Below are positions 44,943-58,634 of a stretch of 64,000 nucleotides of DNA, in pieces (position 1 is the stretch's first letter; each line of letters starts with the position of its first letter). The translations under genes and the position numbers were made by a program. The DNA is from Anaerolineales bacterium UBA2029 (lineage in GTDB: Bacteria; Chloroflexota; Anaerolineae; Aggregatilineales; Aggregatilineaceae), in contig DDBP01000111.1 in the NCBI GenBank assembly GCA_002332795.1, positions 12,276 through 76,275 of the forward strand. Reading direction: 5' to 3'. The notes beneath the pieces are model-generated. The model was not told where the DNA came from, ran no database searches, and was given only the letters and a program-made list of their open reading frames with translations.

Positions 44943-46706
44943 TCACTGGATTTGCTGCGCCTGCTGTTCGCGTGCCTCCATTTCCATTCGTGCCAGTTCG
45001 CGCCGCAGAATCTTTCCCACGGTAGTGCGCGGCAGCTCGTTGACAAAGGCGAAACGCTTGGGCACCTCATAGGGAGCGAGTTTCTGGCTGGCAAAGGCGA
45101 TCAGTTCTTCTTCCGTGACAGTCTGACCCGGCTTGAGCACAATCCACGCTTTGAGCGCCTCCTGCCCTACTTTCGCAGGATCAGGATGAGGGATGGCTGC
45201 CACGCCCACTTCCTGAACCGCGGGATGCTCCATGAGCACATCTTCGACCATCCGCGGGTAGACGTTGAAACCGCCGATCAAGGCCATGTCCTTCTTGCGA
45301 TCCACGATGTAGAAGTAGCCGTCCTCGTCCATCCGCGCAATGTCACCGGTGTACAGCCATTTCTTACCCTCGGCGTCCTCGCGCAAGGCATTGGCGGTTT
45401 CGGTGGGCATGCCGTGGTAGCCGCGCATCAACTGCGGGCCGTGCATGATCAGTTCTCCCACTTCCCCTACCGGCACATCGGTGATGCCGTCATCCAGATC
45501 AACGATGCGCACCTCCATATCTGGGAGTGGCAGACCAATTGAGCCGGTGCGGTTCTCGCCTTTCAACGGATTCACGTGTGAGGCAGTCGGAGCCTCGCTC
45601 ATCCCAAATCCTTCGAGCAACACTCCTCCCGATAGCTCCTCGAAACGGCGCTTGGTGGCAGGTGGCAGCGGGGCCGATCCGCTGATGCAGGCATAGATGG
45701 AACTCAGATCATACTTACCCGCCACCACGCCCGGATGGTTGTTGATGGCGTTGAACAGCGCTGGCACGCCCATGAACAGCGTGGGCCGATAGCGGTCGAT
45801 CTTGGCGACGACATCGGTGATGTCGCGGGGATTGGGCACCATGATCATGGCCGCTCCCAGAGACACGGCAAAGCTCATCACCGCGACCATGCCGAAAACA
45901 TGGAAGAGCGGGATGGCTGCCAGGAAACGCTCGTCAACATCCTTGCGGGCCAACCAGGCCTGACACTGCAGCGTGTTGGCTACCAGCGCCTTGTGCGACG
46001 ACATGGCGGCTTTGGGAATGCCAGTGGTGCCGCCCGTGTACTGGAAAATGGCGATATCGTCTCCCTGCACCTCTACTGCCGGGCGACGACCTGCATAATG
46101 CGACAACAGGTCCTGCAACCAGTGATCTTCTGACCGCTTGACGATGCGATGCCCTTCCTTCTTCTCTTTCGCCAGCGTGAAGAGCGTTCGGGCAACCGGC
46201 GGCAGATACTCTTTGATGTTGGTCGCGATGACATGCTGGACCTTGGTTTGGGATTGAATGCTCTTGACCGCTTCGTAGAAAAGAGTCAGGGTAATTGCCA
46301 CAGTGGCTCCGCTATCCAGCAATTGCTCGGCCATCTTAGCAGGCGGGAACGTAGGATTGACTGCAACGACGACGCCACCCGCCTTGAGTGTCGCGTAGAA
46401 GGCCATGACGAACTGAGCGCAGTTGGGCATGATCAGGGCGACGCGGTCTTCCTTCTTCAGCCCCAGGTCAAGCAAAGCCGCCGCCAGCGCGTCAACGCTG
46501 CTATTCAGTTCGCTGTAGGAGACTTCGCTGGCCACATAGCCCACCAGCGGCAGATGAGCGGCAGTGATGATGGCGGGCGCGTTGCCGCGGGTCGCCGCGG
46601 CGCGTTCCAGGAAGTACTGCAGCGGATGGTCGGGATAAGGAGCAAGGCTATGCGGGACATCAGGGTCATAGCGTTTGAGCCAGGGCTTGTCTTGGTAGGT
46701 CACCAC
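44943..46706 (-). CDS. fadD: Long-chain fatty acid-CoA ligase (AMP-forming)
   Basis: About 587 residues, an ANL-family adenylating enzyme activating fatty acids as acyl-CoA. Motifs: the P-loop FQYTGGTTGIPKAAMSSH, GFGMSEAPTASHVNP, WLYTGDIARMDEDGYFYI, DRKKDMALIGGFNVYPR, and the catalytic Lys in PRTTVGKILRREL. Start: GTG at 46706 (or the adjacent GTG at 46703) follows AAGGA by nine bases; the longer frame to 46778 has an atypical N-terminus. It is monocistronic and divergent from the recombinase-like gene at 46879. Acyl chain preference cannot be judged. Confidence 0.93.
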   Translation of the reverse strand: MVTYQDKPWLKRYDPDVPHSLAPYPDHPLQYFLERAAATRGNAPAIITAAHLPLVGYVASEVSYSELNSSVDALAAALLDLGLKKEDRVALIMPNCAQFVMAFYATLKAGGVVVAVNPTFPPAKMAEQLLDSGATVAITLTLFYEAVKSIQSQTKVQHVIATNIKEYLPPVARTLFTLAKEKKEGHRIVKRSEDHWLQDLLSHYAGRRPAVEVQGDDIAIFQYTGGTTGIPKAAMSSHKALVANTLQCQAWLARKDVDERFLAAIPLFHVFGMVAVMSFAVSLGAAMIMVPNPRDITDVVAKIDRYRPTLFMGVPALFNAINNHPGVVAGKYDLSSIYACISGSAPLPPATKRRFEELSGGVLLEGFGMSEAPTASHVNPLKGENRTGSIGLPLPDMEVRIVDLDDGITDVPVGEVGELIMHGPQLMRGYHGMPTETANALREDAEGKKWLYTGDIARMDEDGYFYIVDRKKDMALIGGFNVYPRMVEDVLMEHPAVQEVGVAAIPHPDPAKVGQEALKAWIVLKPGQTVTEEELIAFASQKLAPYEVPKRFAFVNELPRTTVGKILRRELARMEMEAREQQAQQIQ

Positions 46707-46878
46707 CTTCTGTTTTCCTTTCCCTTGCGCTGACGTGCTATACTTCTTCTCGCACAGGCAATGTATTCGCGGTAACAATCAAGAGAGGCGTATCTGGGTA
46801 AGAGACAATTGTTTTGATATCATTGATTTTAAGGGGTGTTTTGACAAAGTTCAACGGGCCTGAATTCGTGGGATCTGT

Positions 46879-47814
46879 ATGAGGCGAGAAGAGCGAATGG
46901 CTGCGCGCCAGCTTCCGCTGTTTCCTTCCGACACTGAGCATGCGCTCACCAGGCACAGCCATCTGGCCGATGCGCATGGCCCCTTCCTGGCTTACTTGCG
47001 GCGCGAAGGATGCAGCGAGCATACGCTGAAAGCCTTCTCGTCCGACTTGCGGCTGGTCGCAGAGTTCTTCGGTGAGAACTTCGCTCTGAAAGATTTCACG
47101 ACGACCCGCCTGAACCGCTTTCTAGACTGGCTGGAAAACGGTCGCGGAGTTCCTTGCAGCCGCAAGAGCTATGCGCGCCGGGTGACTACATTGAAAGTCT
47201 TCTTCAAGTTTCTGCGGGCGGAGCGCGTGCTCGCGCACGATCCGGCAGAAGCCCTGCTGCAGCGCTCCGGCTCGGCGCCGCTGCAGCCCATCCTGACGGA
47301 AGGCGAGATCGCGCAGCTTCTGGCCTACACTGCCAGCCTGCGGGTAGCGGAGCATCCCGATCCGCGGCCTGATTTGCTGGTGCGCCTGTTGCTGGACACC
47401 GGCGTCAAGAAGAGCGAATGTATGCGCCTGCGCCCTGACGATGTGATACGGGCCGACCCGCGCCGTCCCTACCTGCTGGTGCGCCATCCTCGTCCCGGTA
47501 ACGTGTATCGCGAGCGCAAGATCGCCCTCGATCCGGATTGGCCAGCCATACTCGATGAGTACCTGGCGCAATACCAGCCTGCCGACACTATCTTTGACTG
47601 CACGGCACGCAATCTGGAATACGTGTTGCACGATACGGCTGTCGCGGCGGGCATCGCCTCGCGCGTCTCATTCGAGATTCTGCGCTGGACCAGTGCCGTC
47701 CGGGACTATTGCAGCGGTCTTGATCCCGAAGTGTTGCGCGAGAAAATGGGACTGAGCCGGATTAGCTGGCGCGAGACCAGCCAGAAAATCGCTCAACTCG
47801 CCGAGCGCTATCGC

Positions 47815-47838
<24 letters not shown>
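46879..47838 (+). CDS. Tyrosine recombinase-fold protein with lost catalytic residues
   Basis: 319 residues with a normal N-terminal SAM-like core-binding domain (FLAYLRREGCSEHTLKAFSS, RRVTTLKVFFKFLRAERVL) and a C-terminal recombinase-like domain. The active site is degraded. The first Arg of TG-x-R-x-SE is Lys (DTGVKKSECMRL). The H-x-x-R motif reads E-x-x-R (FEILRWTSAVRDY). The LGH histidine is lost (KMGLSRISW). The nucleophile Tyr position reads Ile (ETSQKIAQL). Only the second Arg remains. It could bind DNA but not cleave by the usual mechanism. Its frame is intact, with no stops or shifts, so it is probably kept for another role. It overlaps the convergent methyltransferase gene by 24 bases. 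An alternative start is ATG 46897. Confidence 0.85.
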
Positions 47839-51071
<3,233 letters not shown>

Positions 51072-51077
51072 TCAACC

Positions 51078-51971
51078 TCACTCACTTTGAGTCACTACCA
51101 TCAGGTAATTGCGCGCTGCCCAGCCAAAGCGCTGAGGGTCCTCTGGATCTTCTACGCGCCACCATTCCAGGCCGTCTATGGTTTGAGGGCCGTCCACCAC
51201 AGCGAAGATTTCGTCCTCGGCGGCCAGGAAGCGCGGTGTGCCGCTGTAACCGGGCGAAGAACGGATGTTAAGCCCGCTTGTGCCGACGCCCACGACTCGC
51301 ACCAGGACGCCAATCGCAAAATCACCCGGCGGCAGAGTCGGACTGGAAATGGGAGTGGGTAGCGGCAGGGTGGCGGTGGGCTGTGCCGGACGGATGGGCG
51401 TTGGCCACAGCGCCTGATTCGCCCCAGAATCCTGTGCCGGAGCCGCCAGAAAGTCCTGGCTGAGCGTCGGCTGTGCGGTGATGATCTGCACGCGCGGCGG
51501 TTGGTCGCCAGGGATGTTCGGCTCCATCATGGCCGAGAGAGCCAGCACCAGGCCCAACGTAATGATTCCCACTACTCCAATCAGGACGAGCAATGACCAC
51601 CAGGGAAAGTACAATGCACTCTGGCTCGGTGAGCGAGCGACCGCCGTCCTCTGACGGATGGGAGGTGGAGGCGCGCTCGCCCACGCAGCTCCAGGCGGCG
51701 CAGCGTTCACTGGCGGCGGAGCAGTCACGGCCTGCCGTCGCTCGTGCCGCTGCCGTGCCTTGCGGGCAGGCTGTCTGGCGGGCGTCTGAGGTGTCCTGGT
51801 GACAGGCCTGCTGGTCGGCGGCATCTGAGAGGCCGGAGGCAGCGGGCGAGTAGGTTGCAGCGCGTCCGTATCGCCCCGTCGGACTGGCTCAGGGGCGTTC
51901 AGCGGACGGCTGGAGGGCGACAAGCGATCCTGAGGCTCGTCAGTTTCGGGTGGCTGCATCCGCTCGCTCAT
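51078..51971 (-). CDS. Membrane protein with SH3-like outer domain
   Basis: About 297 residues. The N-terminal 125 are proline-, serine- and arginine-rich and probably disordered. One transmembrane helix follows (WWSLLVLIGVVGIITLGLVL), then a linker and a C-terminal SH3b-like domain (VRVVGVGTSGLNIRSSPGYS, WRVEDPEDPQRFGWAARNYL). Such domains bind cell-wall peptides or other surface ligands. ATG 51971 is chosen; a GTG at 51986 is in frame. It lies nine bases upstream of ligA. No catalytic motif is present, so anchoring or sensing is the likely role. Confidence 0.8.
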   Translation of the reverse strand: MSERMQPPETDEPQDRLSPSSRPLNAPEPVRRGDTDALQPTRPLPPASQMPPTSRPVTRTPQTPARQPARKARQRHERRQAVTAPPPVNAAPPGAAWASAPPPPIRQRTAVARSPSQSALYFPWWSLLVLIGVVGIITLGLVLALSAMMEPNIPGDQPPRVQIITAQPTLSQDFLAAPAQDSGANQALWPTPIRPAQPTATLPLPTPISSPTLPPGDFAIGVLVRVVGVGTSGLNIRSSPGYSGTPRFLAAEDEIFAVVDGPQTIDGLEWWRVEDPEDPQRFGWAARNYLMVVTQSE

Positions 51972-52114
51972 GGGTTTTTGCACCACCTGTCAGCTTAGCG
52001 TCATACCACGCTGCTTAGTATACCACAGCGGCATTCGGGCCGGACGCGCCTTTCTTGACAGTCCGCCAGCGCATGCTGTACGCTTGGCCGCAAGATTGTA
52101 GAGTGGAGGCCGCC

Positions 52115-53209
52115 ATGCCGTATTACGAGTATGTGGGCAACGTGCACGTCCACACGACATATTCAGATGGAGAAGGATCACATCAGCAGGTTGCCGAGGC
52201 GGCGTTGCTGGCCGGTCTGGACTTTGTCATTTTCACCGACCACAACGTGCGGGTCGCAGGCATCGAGGGTTATTATGGTGACGAGGAACGGGGATACCTG
52301 TTGCTACTCTCCGGGGAAGAAGTGCACGATCGCACTCGCAATCCGCAGTGCAACCATGTGCTGGTCTTCGGCGTCGAGGGCGAAATGGCTCCCTACGCCT
52401 ACAGCCTGCCCACGCTACTGCAAGAGGCCGACCGACTGGGCGGGCTGACGTTCATGGCTCACCCCGACGATCAGGCGGTAGCATGGCTGGGCGAACCTGC
52501 CATCCCCTGGATCGATCGCTATGTAAACGGCTTCACGGGCCTGGAAATCTGGAATTACATGTCGTGCTTCAAGGAGTATCTGCCCGACCGCAAACAGGCG
52601 CTGCGTCACATCTTTCGACCTGAGGAGATCATCGTCGGCCCATCGCCAATGACACTGGCTCTGTGGGACGAATTGCTGGGACAGGGACACCAGGTAGTGG
52701 GGATTGGAGCGGCGGATGCTCATGGTACGCGCGTCCGGTTGGGTTTGCTGGAACACGAAGTGTTCCCCTACGATTTTCTGTTCAGCGCGGTCAATACCCA
52801 TGTCCTCACCAAAGCTCCGCTGAGCGGGGAGCTAGAGTATGATAAGGCTCAGCTCTACCAGGCACTGAAGGCCGGGCGTGCCTTCATTGGCTATGACATC
52901 CCTGGAGCGACGGCGGGTTTTCGCTTCTCGGCGCAGGGACAGAATACGACTGCCATCATGGGCGAGTCGATCCGCCTGGGTCACGGCGTGACGTTGCAAG
53001 CGATGGCTCCGGCGCGGGCGCGCATTCGCCTCATCTGCAACGGGATGGTAGTGGCCGAAGAAAAACAGGCGGAAAACCTGACGCACGTCGTTCGCTCACC
53101 AGGCGCGTATCGTATAGAGGTCTGGAAGACGTATCACGGGGTCGAGCGCGCCTGGATTCTCAGCAACCCCATTTACGTGGAACCGAATCCGGGTTCGCTT
53201 CGCTCCTGA
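52115..53209 (+). CDS. PHP-domain metal-dependent phosphoesterase
   Basis: About 364 residues with a PHP domain: the metal-binding NVHVHTTYSDGEG, FVIFTDHNV, a later His in TFMAHPDD and GAADAHGTRVRLG. The C-terminal 100 residues form a beta-rich extension (VTLQAMAPARARIRLICNGM). PHP enzymes hydrolyse phosphoesters; substrates vary widely. GTGGAGG precedes the ATG at 52115. It is transcribed ahead of uvrB with its own apparent unit. The substrate is unknown. Confidence 0.88.
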   Translation: MPYYEYVGNVHVHTTYSDGEGSHQQVAEAALLAGLDFVIFTDHNVRVAGIEGYYGDEERGYLLLLSGEEVHDRTRNPQCNHVLVFGVEGEMAPYAYSLPTLLQEADRLGGLTFMAHPDDQAVAWLGEPAIPWIDRYVNGFTGLEIWNYMSCFKEYLPDRKQALRHIFRPEEIIVGPSPMTLALWDELLGQGHQVVGIGAADAHGTRVRLGLLEHEVFPYDFLFSAVNTHVLTKAPLSGELEYDKAQLYQALKAGRAFIGYDIPGATAGFRFSAQGQNTTAIMGESIRLGHGVTLQAMAPARARIRLICNGMVVAEEKQAENLTHVVRSPGAYRIEVWKTYHGVERAWILSNPIYVEPNPGSLRS

Positions 53210-53226
53210 ACTCTCGCTTATTCAGG

Positions 53227-53256
53227 TTCGTCAGAGCAATATCTTTGTGTTATACT
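53227..53256 (+). promoter_or_regulatory. Extended -10 promoter of uvrB
   Basis: TATACT (53251-53256) is preceded by TGT, an extended -10 arrangement, with a weak TTCGTC as possible -35. I see no clear SOS box. Confidence 0.45.
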
Positions 53257-53292
53257 ATAGAACTTGCGTTCGGCTGAGTGTGGAGCGATGCC

Positions 53293-55347
53293 ATGCCTGG
53301 CTTTCAGCTTGTTTCCGACTATCGCCCGACAGGGGATCAACCCCAGGCTATTGAGGCGCTCTTGAAGGGTCTGGAGGCCGGATACCGCTTTCAGACGCTG
53401 CTGGGCGCGACGGGCACTGGCAAGACCTACACCATTGCCAATGTTATTGCCGCGGCACAACGGCCTACCCTGGTGCTGGCCCACAACAAGACTCTGGCGG
53501 CTCAGTTGTATGCGGAGTTCAGGGAATTCTTCCCGCACAACGCTGTCGAGTACTTCGTCTCCTACTACGACTACTATCAGCCGGAAGCCTATGTCCCTCG
53601 TCACGATCTGTACATTGAGAAAGAGACAGAGATCAACGAGGAGATAGATCGATTGCGTCTTTCGGCCACGGCGGCTCTCCTCAGCCGGCGGGATGTGATC
53701 ATCGTGGCCTCTGTGTCGTGCATTTACGGCATTGGCAACCCGGTCACCTGGGGCAAGGCAACCCTGGAACTGCGCTCAGGCGTGCCATTCCGCCGCGATC
53801 TGATTCTGCGTCACCTGGTGGGCATCCAATACGGTCGTAATGATTTCGAGTTGCGACCGGGCACTTTTCGGGTGCGCGGGGATACGCTCGAAATCATGCC
53901 CGCCTATAGCACATCGGCCTATCGGGTGGCGATGTTTGGCGACGAAATCGAGCGGCTCATCGAGTTCGATCCGCTGACCGGTGAAGTGCTGGCGCAACAC
54001 GAGGCGATCAAGATTTTTCCCGCCAAACAATTTGTCACCGAAGACGATCTCTTGCGGCAGGCGCTGCACGACATCGAACAGGAACTGGAGCAGCGCATCG
54101 CAGAACTGAAGGCCGCCGGACGTTTGCTGGAAGCGCAGCGCCTGGAACAGCGTACCCGCTACGACCTGGAGATGATCCGTGAGTTGGGCTATACCAGCGG
54201 TATCGAGAACTACTCCCGGCACCTGGACCAGCGACCGCCGGGAAGCCCACCCTGGACGCTGCTCGACTACTTCCCGCCCGATTTCCTGCTGATAGTGGAC
54301 GAATCGCACATGACCATTCCACAGGTACGCGGCATGTACGGCGGGGATCGCTCGCGTAAGGAGACGCTCGTTGAGTATGGTTTCCGCCTGCCCAGTGCCC
54401 TGGATAACCGTCCGCTGAGCTTCGAGGAATTCGAGCAGCGTATCGGGCAGACGATCTTTATGAGCGCGACCCCCGGCCCTTATGAACAAGAGCACAGCAG
54501 CCAGGTCGTGCAGCAGGTCATCCGCCCGACAGGGGTGCTCGATCCCACCATAGATGTACGCCCGACGATGGGGCAGGTTGACGATCTGCTGCGCGAGATT
54601 CATGTGCGCGTGCAGCGCGGCGAACGCGCTCTGGTCACGACTCTCACCAAGCGCATGGCAGAAGACCTGGCCGACTACTTGCTGGAGATGGGCATTCGCG
54701 TTCACTACCTGCACAGCGAGATAGAGACGATCGAGCGCGTGGAGATTCTGCGCGACCTGCGTCTGGGAGTCTACGACGTGGTGGTGGGCATCAACCTGTT
54801 GCGCGAAGGCCTTGACCTGCCTGAGGTGTCGCTGGTGGCAATCCTGGATGCCGATAAGCAGGGTTTCCTGCGCTCTGCCCCTGCGCTCATCCAGACGATT
54901 GGCCGGGCCGCGCGTCACGTCAACGGCCATGTGATCATGTACGCGGACAAGATCACTGAGGCGATGCAGGTCGCTATTGACGAGACGCAACGTCGCCGCG
55001 CCATCCAGCATCAATACAATGTGGAGCACGGAATTGTGCCCGCCAGCATTGTCAAAGAGGTGCGTGATCTCACAGCACGCGTGCAGCACCTGACAACCGA
55101 GGCAGCTCAGCGAGAAGCTCAACGTGCCCCTACGCCTGCCGATCTCTCCAAAGCGGAACTGTCCAGGCTGATCCAGACGCTGGAAGCCGAAATGAAAGCA
55201 GCGGCCAAGGCGTTGGAGTTCGAGAAAGCTGCTGTGCTGCGCGATCAACTATTGGAGCTGCGCCAGGTGTTGGTGTTGAAAGAGGCCGAAACCGGTGATC
55301 CCAGCCTGACCCTGGTGAAACACAGCGCCCGCCGCCTCGACCTGTAA
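53293..55347 (+). CDS. uvrB: UvrABC system protein B
   Basis: About 684 residues. The damage-loading subunit of nucleotide excision repair. Walker [15 protein letters not shown], the beta-hairpin region [18 protein letters not shown], helicase motifs [20 protein letters not shown] and [20 protein letters not shown], and a C-terminal UVR domain ([20 protein letters not shown]). The ATG at 53293 follows GGAG. uvrA and uvrC are not in this window. Confidence 0.97.
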   Translation: MPGFQLVSDYRPTGDQPQAIEALLKGLEAGYRFQTLLGATGTGKTYTIANVIAAAQRPTLVLAHNKTLAAQLYAEFREFFPHNAVEYFVSYYDYYQPEAYVPRHDLYIEKETEINEEIDRLRLSATAALLSRRDVIIVASVSCIYGIGNPVTWGKATLELRSGVPFRRDLILRHLVGIQYGRNDFELRPGTFRVRGDTLEIMPAYSTSAYRVAMFGDEIERLIEFDPLTGEVLAQHEAIKIFPAKQFVTEDDLLRQALHDIEQELEQRIAELKAAGRLLEAQRLEQRTRYDLEMIRELGYTSGIENYSRHLDQRPPGSPPWTLLDYFPPDFLLIVDESHMTIPQVRGMYGGDRSRKETLVEYGFRLPSALDNRPLSFEEFEQRIGQTIFMSATPGPYEQEHSSQVVQQVIRPTGVLDPTIDVRPTMGQVDDLLREIHVRVQRGERALVTTLTKRMAEDLADYLLEMGIRVHYLHSEIETIERVEILRDLRLGVYDVVVGINLLREGLDLPEVSLVAILDADKQGFLRSAPALIQTIGRAARHVNGHVIMYADKITEAMQVAIDETQRRRAIQHQYNVEHGIVPASIVKEVRDLTARVQHLTTEAAQREAQRAPTPADLSKAELSRLIQTLEAEMKAAAKALEFEKAAVLRDQLLELRQVLVLKEAETGDPSLTLVKHSARRLDL

Positions 55348-55528
55348 GACCGATCCCTGCTGCTCTACACGGCGCTGGGATAGCAGACAACCGGCGCAAT
55401 CGGGCATTGCCAACCTGGCGTGAATCGGTTATCTTTGAAAACCATATGCCGCTGAGAAAAGGCGGCTATGGCTGTTTGTACGTACAGCGCAGCGTCGTCA
55501 CAGCCTGAGTCTTCGGTGACAGAGAGCC

Positions 55529-56686
55529 ATGTTGATCACGCGCGAACAGCTCGAAGCGCTTGAGCGGAGCACGCTGGCTCCCTATGCCCTGCTGAGCGGT
55601 GAAAGCAAGGGGCGTGAGTATCCTGAAGAGGAGCCGGAATTCCGCACGGCTTTCCAGCGCGACCGCGACCGTATTCTGCATACGACGGCTTTCAGGCGTC
55701 TTGAATACAAGACGCAGGTCTTCGTCAACTATGAGGGCGATTACTACCGCACCCGCCTGACTCACACGCTGGAAGTCACGCAGATCGGGCGTAGCCTGGC
55801 GCGCGCGCTTGGTGCCAATGAAGACCTGGTGGAGGCGATCTGCCTGGGCCACGATCTCGGCCATCCTCCGTTCGGCCATTCCGGTGAGGCGATTCTCAAC
55901 AAGCTGATGGCCGATCACGGCGGTTTCGACCACAACAAACAGTCTTTGCGTATCGTGACCAAGCTGGAGTCGCGCTACCCAAACTGGCCGGGGCTTAATC
56001 TGACTTATGAACTGCGCGAGGGTATTGTCAAGCACGAGACACAGTACGATCTCAGCGATTCACGTGCAGAGGGGTTCGATCCGACCCTACGGGCCAGCCT
56101 GGAAGCGCAGATTGCCAATGTTGCCGATGAACTGGCCTACAATGCCCATGATCTCGACGATGGTCTCCGCTCGGAACTGATCACTGCCGATCAGCTTGAC
56201 GGGCTGGGCATCTGGCAACTGCTCAAGGAGAGCATCGGCTGGGACGGCAGAGAGTTCAGCGAGCAGATTCGTCATCGAATGATCCGGCGTATGTTGGGCA
56301 TCGAAATTGACGACGTGATCAAGGCTACCGGCGCAGTGCTGGAAGAACTCAAACCCGCTTCGCCGCAGGCTATCCAGCAACTGCCATACAATGTGGTACG
56401 GCATTCGGACGAGCTGACGCGGCTGAATGCGGAATTGAAGGCATTTCTGTACCAGCAAATGTACCGGCACCATCGCGTCGTGCGCATGGCGGTGAAAGCC
56501 GAACGCTTTATTACCCAAATCTTCGAGACGTATATCAAAGAGCCTCGGCAACTACCGCCCTCGGTGCAGCAGGCCGCCGAAGAGCGGGGTCTGCATCGGG
56601 CCGTCACCGATTACATTGCTGGCATGACTGATCGTTATGCGCTGCAAGAGTGGCAGAGGCTTTTCGACCCTTTTACGCGCACGTGA
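55529..56686 (+). CDS. dgt: dGTP triphosphohydrolase-like HD protein
   Basis: 385 residues with the dGTPase family pattern: RDRDRILHTTAFRRLEYKTQ, RLTHTLEVTQIGRSLARALG and the HD metal site GHDLGHPPFGHSGE, then DELAYNAHDLDDGL. These enzymes cut dNTPs to deoxynucleoside and triphosphate, adjusting dNTP pools. The length and lack of the E. coli insertions fit the dGTPase-like type 2 group. It is upstream of greA with a short gap (39 bases). Preferred dNTP is not predictable. Confidence 0.93.
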   Translation: MLITREQLEALERSTLAPYALLSGESKGREYPEEEPEFRTAFQRDRDRILHTTAFRRLEYKTQVFVNYEGDYYRTRLTHTLEVTQIGRSLARALGANEDLVEAICLGHDLGHPPFGHSGEAILNKLMADHGGFDHNKQSLRIVTKLESRYPNWPGLNLTYELREGIVKHETQYDLSDSRAEGFDPTLRASLEAQIANVADELAYNAHDLDDGLRSELITADQLDGLGIWQLLKESIGWDGREFSEQIRHRMIRRMLGIEIDDVIKATGAVLEELKPASPQAIQQLPYNVVRHSDELTRLNAELKAFLYQQMYRHHRVVRMAVKAERFITQIFETYIKEPRQLPPSVQQAAEERGLHRAVTDYIAGMTDRYALQEWQRLFDPFTRT

Positions 56687-56725
56687 GACAGGTGTTTCCA
56701 ACGAACAGAGCACGAGGGTGACAAC

Positions 56726-57202
56726 ATGGCTGAAGAGCAACAATTCCTCACAGCAAAAGGGGCCGCTGAGCTTCGCAAGGAACTGGAAGAACTCATCAAT
56801 GTCAGGCGTCCCAAACTGGCAGCATTGCTCAAAGAAGCGATCAGCCAGGGCGATCTGTCGGAAAATGCCGACTACATAGACGCCAAAGAACAGCAGGCGT
56901 TCCTGGAAGGACGAATCAAATATCTCGAAAACCTGCTGCGCTCGGCAGTTATCATTGAAGACAGTGATGACGGGAACGCGGCACATATCCAGCCGGGTTC
57001 TCTGGTGACCGTTCAGGCTGATGGCGAGCCGCCGGAGACGTATCGTATCGTGGGCGCTGCCGAAGCGGATCCGCGCAACGGGAAGATTTCGAACGAGAGT
57101 CCGCTGGGCGCAGCGTTGCTCGGTCGGCGCGCGGGCGAAACAGTGCGCGTCAGCACGCCTGGGGGAGTGACCGAGTTCAAGATTCTTGAGGTAGTGCGCT
57201 GA
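56726..57202 (+). CDS. greA: Transcription elongation factor GreA
   Basis: 158 residues, typical. The N-terminal coiled coil carries the acidic tip SQGDLSENADYIDAKEQQAF that enters the polymerase secondary channel and promotes cleavage of backtracked RNA. The C-terminal FKBP-like domain has the GreA pattern SPLGAALLGRRAGETVRV. A spaced GAGGGTG precedes the ATG. It is probably co-transcribed with the dGTPase-like gene and ends before a bidirectional hairpin. Confidence 0.97.
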   Translation: MAEEQQFLTAKGAAELRKELEELINVRRPKLAALLKEAISQGDLSENADYIDAKEQQAFLEGRIKYLENLLRSAVIIEDSDDGNAAHIQPGSLVTVQADGEPPETYRIVGAAEADPRNGKISNESPLGAALLGRRAGETVRVSTPGGVTEFKILEVVR

Positions 57203-57220
57203 GCGCACCCGGCAAAGAAA

Positions 57221-57247
57221 CGGGGCCTGTGCTGGTAACAGGCCCCG
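57221..57247. terminator. Hairpin shared by converging greA and the unknown membrane protein gene
   Basis: A perfect 10-bp stem (57221-57230 with 57238-57247, 7-base loop). The minus strand continues TTTCTTTGCC, the plus strand ACGTTTGCG, so it is stronger as terminator for the minus-strand gene. Confidence 0.65.
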
Positions 57248-57268
57248 ACGTTTGCGAAACGTGGTCTC

Positions 57269-58432
57269 TCAGTAGTTGAGCAGTTCGGCAGTGTCTCCGA
57301 AAGCGGCGGAGGCATCGGGTTCTCCGGCGCCGCCCTCTGCGCCTTCCTTGGCCCACACGGCGATTTCGACCACCAGCCTCTCGAAGAAACTACGCGGCGG
57401 CAATGCCCCTTCCCCATACTGCACGTCAACGATACGTACCTGCGCGCGCAGCGTCTGGGTTTCGAGCACAGTGGTCATGCCTGGTGTGGCCAGCACAGCC
57501 TCGCCCTTGGAGGCTAGCTTGGTGCGCAGTGCCTGATCGCGGTAGGCATGTTCCGACATGATCACCTTGGTGACTGTCGTGATGTCGTTCTTGTCGAACA
57601 ACCAGACCTCTGTCGCAGTGACCTTTTTGGGTTCCCCTACCCCAATCGTTTCGCCAATGCTGGACCCGCACTCGCCCAGGAACATACCCTTCGCCGTCTC
57701 GATGGGGAAGGATTCGTCGTAAAGGCTATCGCCCAGGACATAGGTAGACACAAACTGGCAGACCGGCGGCACTTCTCCGCGAGCCTTGAAGTCTGTCTTC
57801 TCTCGCGCTGCATCGCGCTTGGCTGCCAGAATACTTGCTGGCGCGGGAGCCGCCGCCCCTCCAGTGGGGACAGTTGCTCCGGAGAGAGCTTCGGCCCTGC
57901 GTCGCGACAACCCCTGGCGCGGCACAGCCCAGTAGAAGGTGAAGAAGACCGAGAGGATCAATCCTATCACGGCAGTGCCCACGACGCAGGCCAGCGGCCC
58001 CAGGATGCCTCCCAGGAAGCTCGTCTCGATTTTCTGAGCCTGTTTGCTGGCGGCAGCACGGTTTTCTTCGGCGATGGGCAGCAACGCCTGCAATTTGCGG
58101 GCCAGGTCCGGTTCCGTGACCGCATTGGCATCAATGAGTGCCTGGATCATGGCAGGGCTGACTCCGCCCGCAACGATCTTACGCTGAGCCTCTGCCGTGT
58201 CACCTGTCTCCGCGTACTCGACGGCGATCATCTTGATCCACTGATCTTTGTAGCCAGCGGCAAGGTGGACTGGCTCAGCGTCGCGGAACTTGATCGGCGC
58301 TCCCTGATAGGCCCACACCAGGCCGATGATCACCCCCAGGAGCACGAAGCCAAGCCGGTAAAGAGAGGGCGCGAGAGTGCTTAAAGCCGCCTTGCCTATG
58401 ATATTAAACTGTCCTGTCAGGCGCTTTATCAT
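57269..58432 (-). CDS. Two-helix membrane protein of unknown function
   Basis: 387 residues. A transmembrane helix near 24-44 (SLYRLGFVLLGVIIGLVWAY), an outer or coiled region with EENRAAASKQAQKIETSF, a second helix near 143-170 (CVVGTAVIGLILSVFFTFYW), and a C-terminal domain of about 200 residues. That domain has cysteines in PPVCQFVS and LGECGSS, plus repeated beta-strand segments (ATEVWLFDKNDITTVTKVIM). I do not recognise a family. It lies downstream of the sugar importer genes but is separated from them by a terminator. Confidence 0.72.
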   Translation of the reverse strand: MIKRLTGQFNIIGKAALSTLAPSLYRLGFVLLGVIIGLVWAYQGAPIKFRDAEPVHLAAGYKDQWIKMIAVEYAETGDTAEAQRKIVAGGVSPAMIQALIDANAVTEPDLARKLQALLPIAEENRAAASKQAQKIETSFLGGILGPLACVVGTAVIGLILSVFFTFYWAVPRQGLSRRRAEALSGATVPTGGAAAPAPASILAAKRDAAREKTDFKARGEVPPVCQFVSTYVLGDSLYDESFPIETAKGMFLGECGSSIGETIGVGEPKKVTATEVWLFDKNDITTVTKVIMSEHAYRDQALRTKLASKGEAVLATPGMTTVLETQTLRAQVRIVDVQYGEGALPPRSFFERLVVEIAVWAKEGAEGGAGEPDASAAFGDTAELLNY

Positions 58433-58577
58433 CGAGATCTCGCCTTTCTTCTTGCGCTATCGAGCCAGAAGGCTCGCTTTCCTCACCTGCGCTGTGAGCA
58501 TTGTACATGAACACTCCAGCCAGCACAAATCCGACGCAAGTCCTTCCAGAAGCTGCGTGTATGTGGCTCTCAAACAA

Positions 58578-58601
58578 CAGACCGCCCAGAGAGGCGGTCT
58601 G
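58578..58601 (-). terminator. Terminator of the sugar ABC importer operon
   Basis: A perfect 9-bp stem (58578-58586 with 58593-58601, 6-base loop) followed on the minus strand by TTGTTTGAG, 33 bases after the last permease stop. Confidence 0.7.
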
Positions 58602-58634
58602 CGCTTCGCCGTACAGGCAGCGGTGCCGGGCGGT

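Noticed and set aside
53776..55248. 490-codon open frame on the minus strand
   Set aside because: It lies opposite uvrB, shows no protein family signature and has low-complexity histidine- and glutamine-rich composition.
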